Source: Nodosilinea foveolarum
GTDB lineage: Bacteria; Cyanobacteriota; Cyanobacteriia; Phormidesmidales; Phormidesmidaceae
Assembly (NCBI GenBank): GCA_003242035.1
Contig: QBMC01000011.1
Span: forward strand, 1-51,487
Direction: 5' to 3'
DNA: 51,487 nucleotides
The position numbers and the translations under genes are program-made. The notes under the pieces were generated by a model, which was given only the letters and a program-made list of their open reading frames with translations, was not told the origin of the DNA and ran no database searches. Of this stretch, positions 51,089 to 51,487 are shown piece after piece. Numbering within the stretch: the first letter of the stretch is position 1; each line of letters begins with the position of its first letter.

Positions 51089-51487
51089 AGCTGTTGCACC
51101 TTCATCAGGAGTCGAGCAGATGAGAATTGAAATGACTTGCCCTACTTGTGGTTCTCATGAGATATCAAAGAACGGGACAACGCGGCGAGGCAAGCAAAAC
51201 TACAAATGCCGAGACTGCAACCGTCAATTCGTAGAAGACCCTCAGTGGAAGCCGAAAGATAAGAATACTCAGGCTTTGGTTAATTTGTTGTTGTTAGAGA
51301 AAATTCCGTTAGCAGGCATTGCTAGAGCCACAGGGGTTTCAGACAGTTGGCTGCAAGACTATGTGAATGCCTGCTATGAGGCAGTCCCCAAAACGGCAGA
51401 GGTAGTGCCAAAGGTCAAAAGCAAGCTGAAGGGGGTGTAATTAAAAGTGGCATGAGAGACTATGTAAGCTCAATCAGATAGAATCTG
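51047..51487 (+). mobile_element. IS1-family insertion sequence, left part, running to the window edge
   Basis: The left limit is placed where the LOTUS protein similarity ends (about 51047, near GGGTAGTGCATTAATG). A transposase N-terminus follows at 51120. The inverted repeat cannot be confirmed because the right end lies outside the window. After 51440 the remaining 47 bases show no transposase continuation that I recognise, so the element may be decayed or joined to something else. Confidence 0.55.
51120..51440 (+). CDS. IS1-type transposase N-terminal part (InsA-like)
   Basis: The 106-residue product has a zinc finger (MTCPTCGSHEISKNG and YKCRDCNRQFVED, four Cys) and a helix-turn-helix (LLLEKIPLAGIARATGVSDS, WLQDYVNACY), the InsA arrangement that recognises IS1 ends. 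In full-length IS1-like transposases of cyanobacteria the protein runs on past VPKVKSKLKG into a DDE domain. Here a TAA at 51438-51440 stops it. A programmed frameshift as in IS1 is possible, but no A-rich slippery run is obvious at the junction. It is probably an InsA-like fragment or a degenerate copy. Confidence 0.8.
   Translation: MRIEMTCPTCGSHEISKNGTTRRGKQNYKCRDCNRQFVEDPQWKPKDKNTQALVNLLLLEKIPLAGIARATGVSDSWLQDYVNACYEAVPKTAEVVPKVKSKLKGV

Overview
The window looks like cyanobacterial chromosome. The octamer GCGATCGC and close variants (HIP1) recur throughout. Several genes belong to cyanobacterial or plastid-lineage families: CcsA (Ycf5), DUF1997, DUF1816, DUF1517, the LpxB-related protein and a DnaK of about 700 residues next to grpE and pilBTC. 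Mixed GC content, many small accessory modules and the gene set suggest a Leptolyngbya/Phormidesmis/Synechococcales-type strain, but the genus cannot be fixed from the sequence alone.

Layout. 1-1500 is a degraded accessory patch: the C-terminal remnant of a NACHT-type protein, a diverged and frameshifted copy of the pgi 3' end, and a PemK/MazF-like toxin-antitoxin pair between that copy and intact pgi. 1554-10814 carries pgi, the cytochrome c assembly gene ccsA, an NmrA-like reductase, DUF1997, proline iminopeptidase, glgX, an alkyltransferase-like protein and DUF1816. 11214-14967 is a leftward series carA - STAS protein - mrnC - rlmB, in which the STAS gene appears to start at ATC. 15158-22689 has a retropepsin-like protease, argJ, lnt, a GAF-GGDEF-EAL protein and an esterase-like hydrolase. 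22710-28838 has ridA, then a leftward chaperone cluster grpE-dnaK-dnaJ followed by a TusA-like gene and rsgA. Divergent from it is the type IV pilus motor operon pilB-pilT-pilC (29108-33668).

33792-34745 is an AT-richer lone gene, possibly a pPIWI-associated nuclease-like protein, followed by an inverted repeat. 34960-49403 is core or near-core again: an ABC exporter, a YdcF-like protein, DUF1517, thiE-thiS, a secreted beta-helix protein, a Ser/Thr kinase with rhodanese, prolyl oligopeptidase with an LpxB-like protein, and larB. 49387-51487 is a second accessory patch: a DUF433/DUF5615 toxin-antitoxin pair, a DUF29 gene broken by a 29-bp palindromic insert, a 5'-truncated NYN-LOTUS remnant, and the start of an IS1-like transposase.

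How the genes fit together. pgi and glgX act on glycogen and hexose phosphates. grpE/dnaK/dnaJ form one chaperone machine. pilB/T/C are the extension motor, retraction motor and platform of one pilus. carA and argJ both feed arginine synthesis. thiE and thiS serve thiamine synthesis. No complete previously undescribed multi-gene system was evident. The strongest leads are the pgi-flanked toxin-antitoxin insertion, the ATC-start STAS gene, the 317-residue nuclease-like protein and the repeat-disrupted DUF29 gene.
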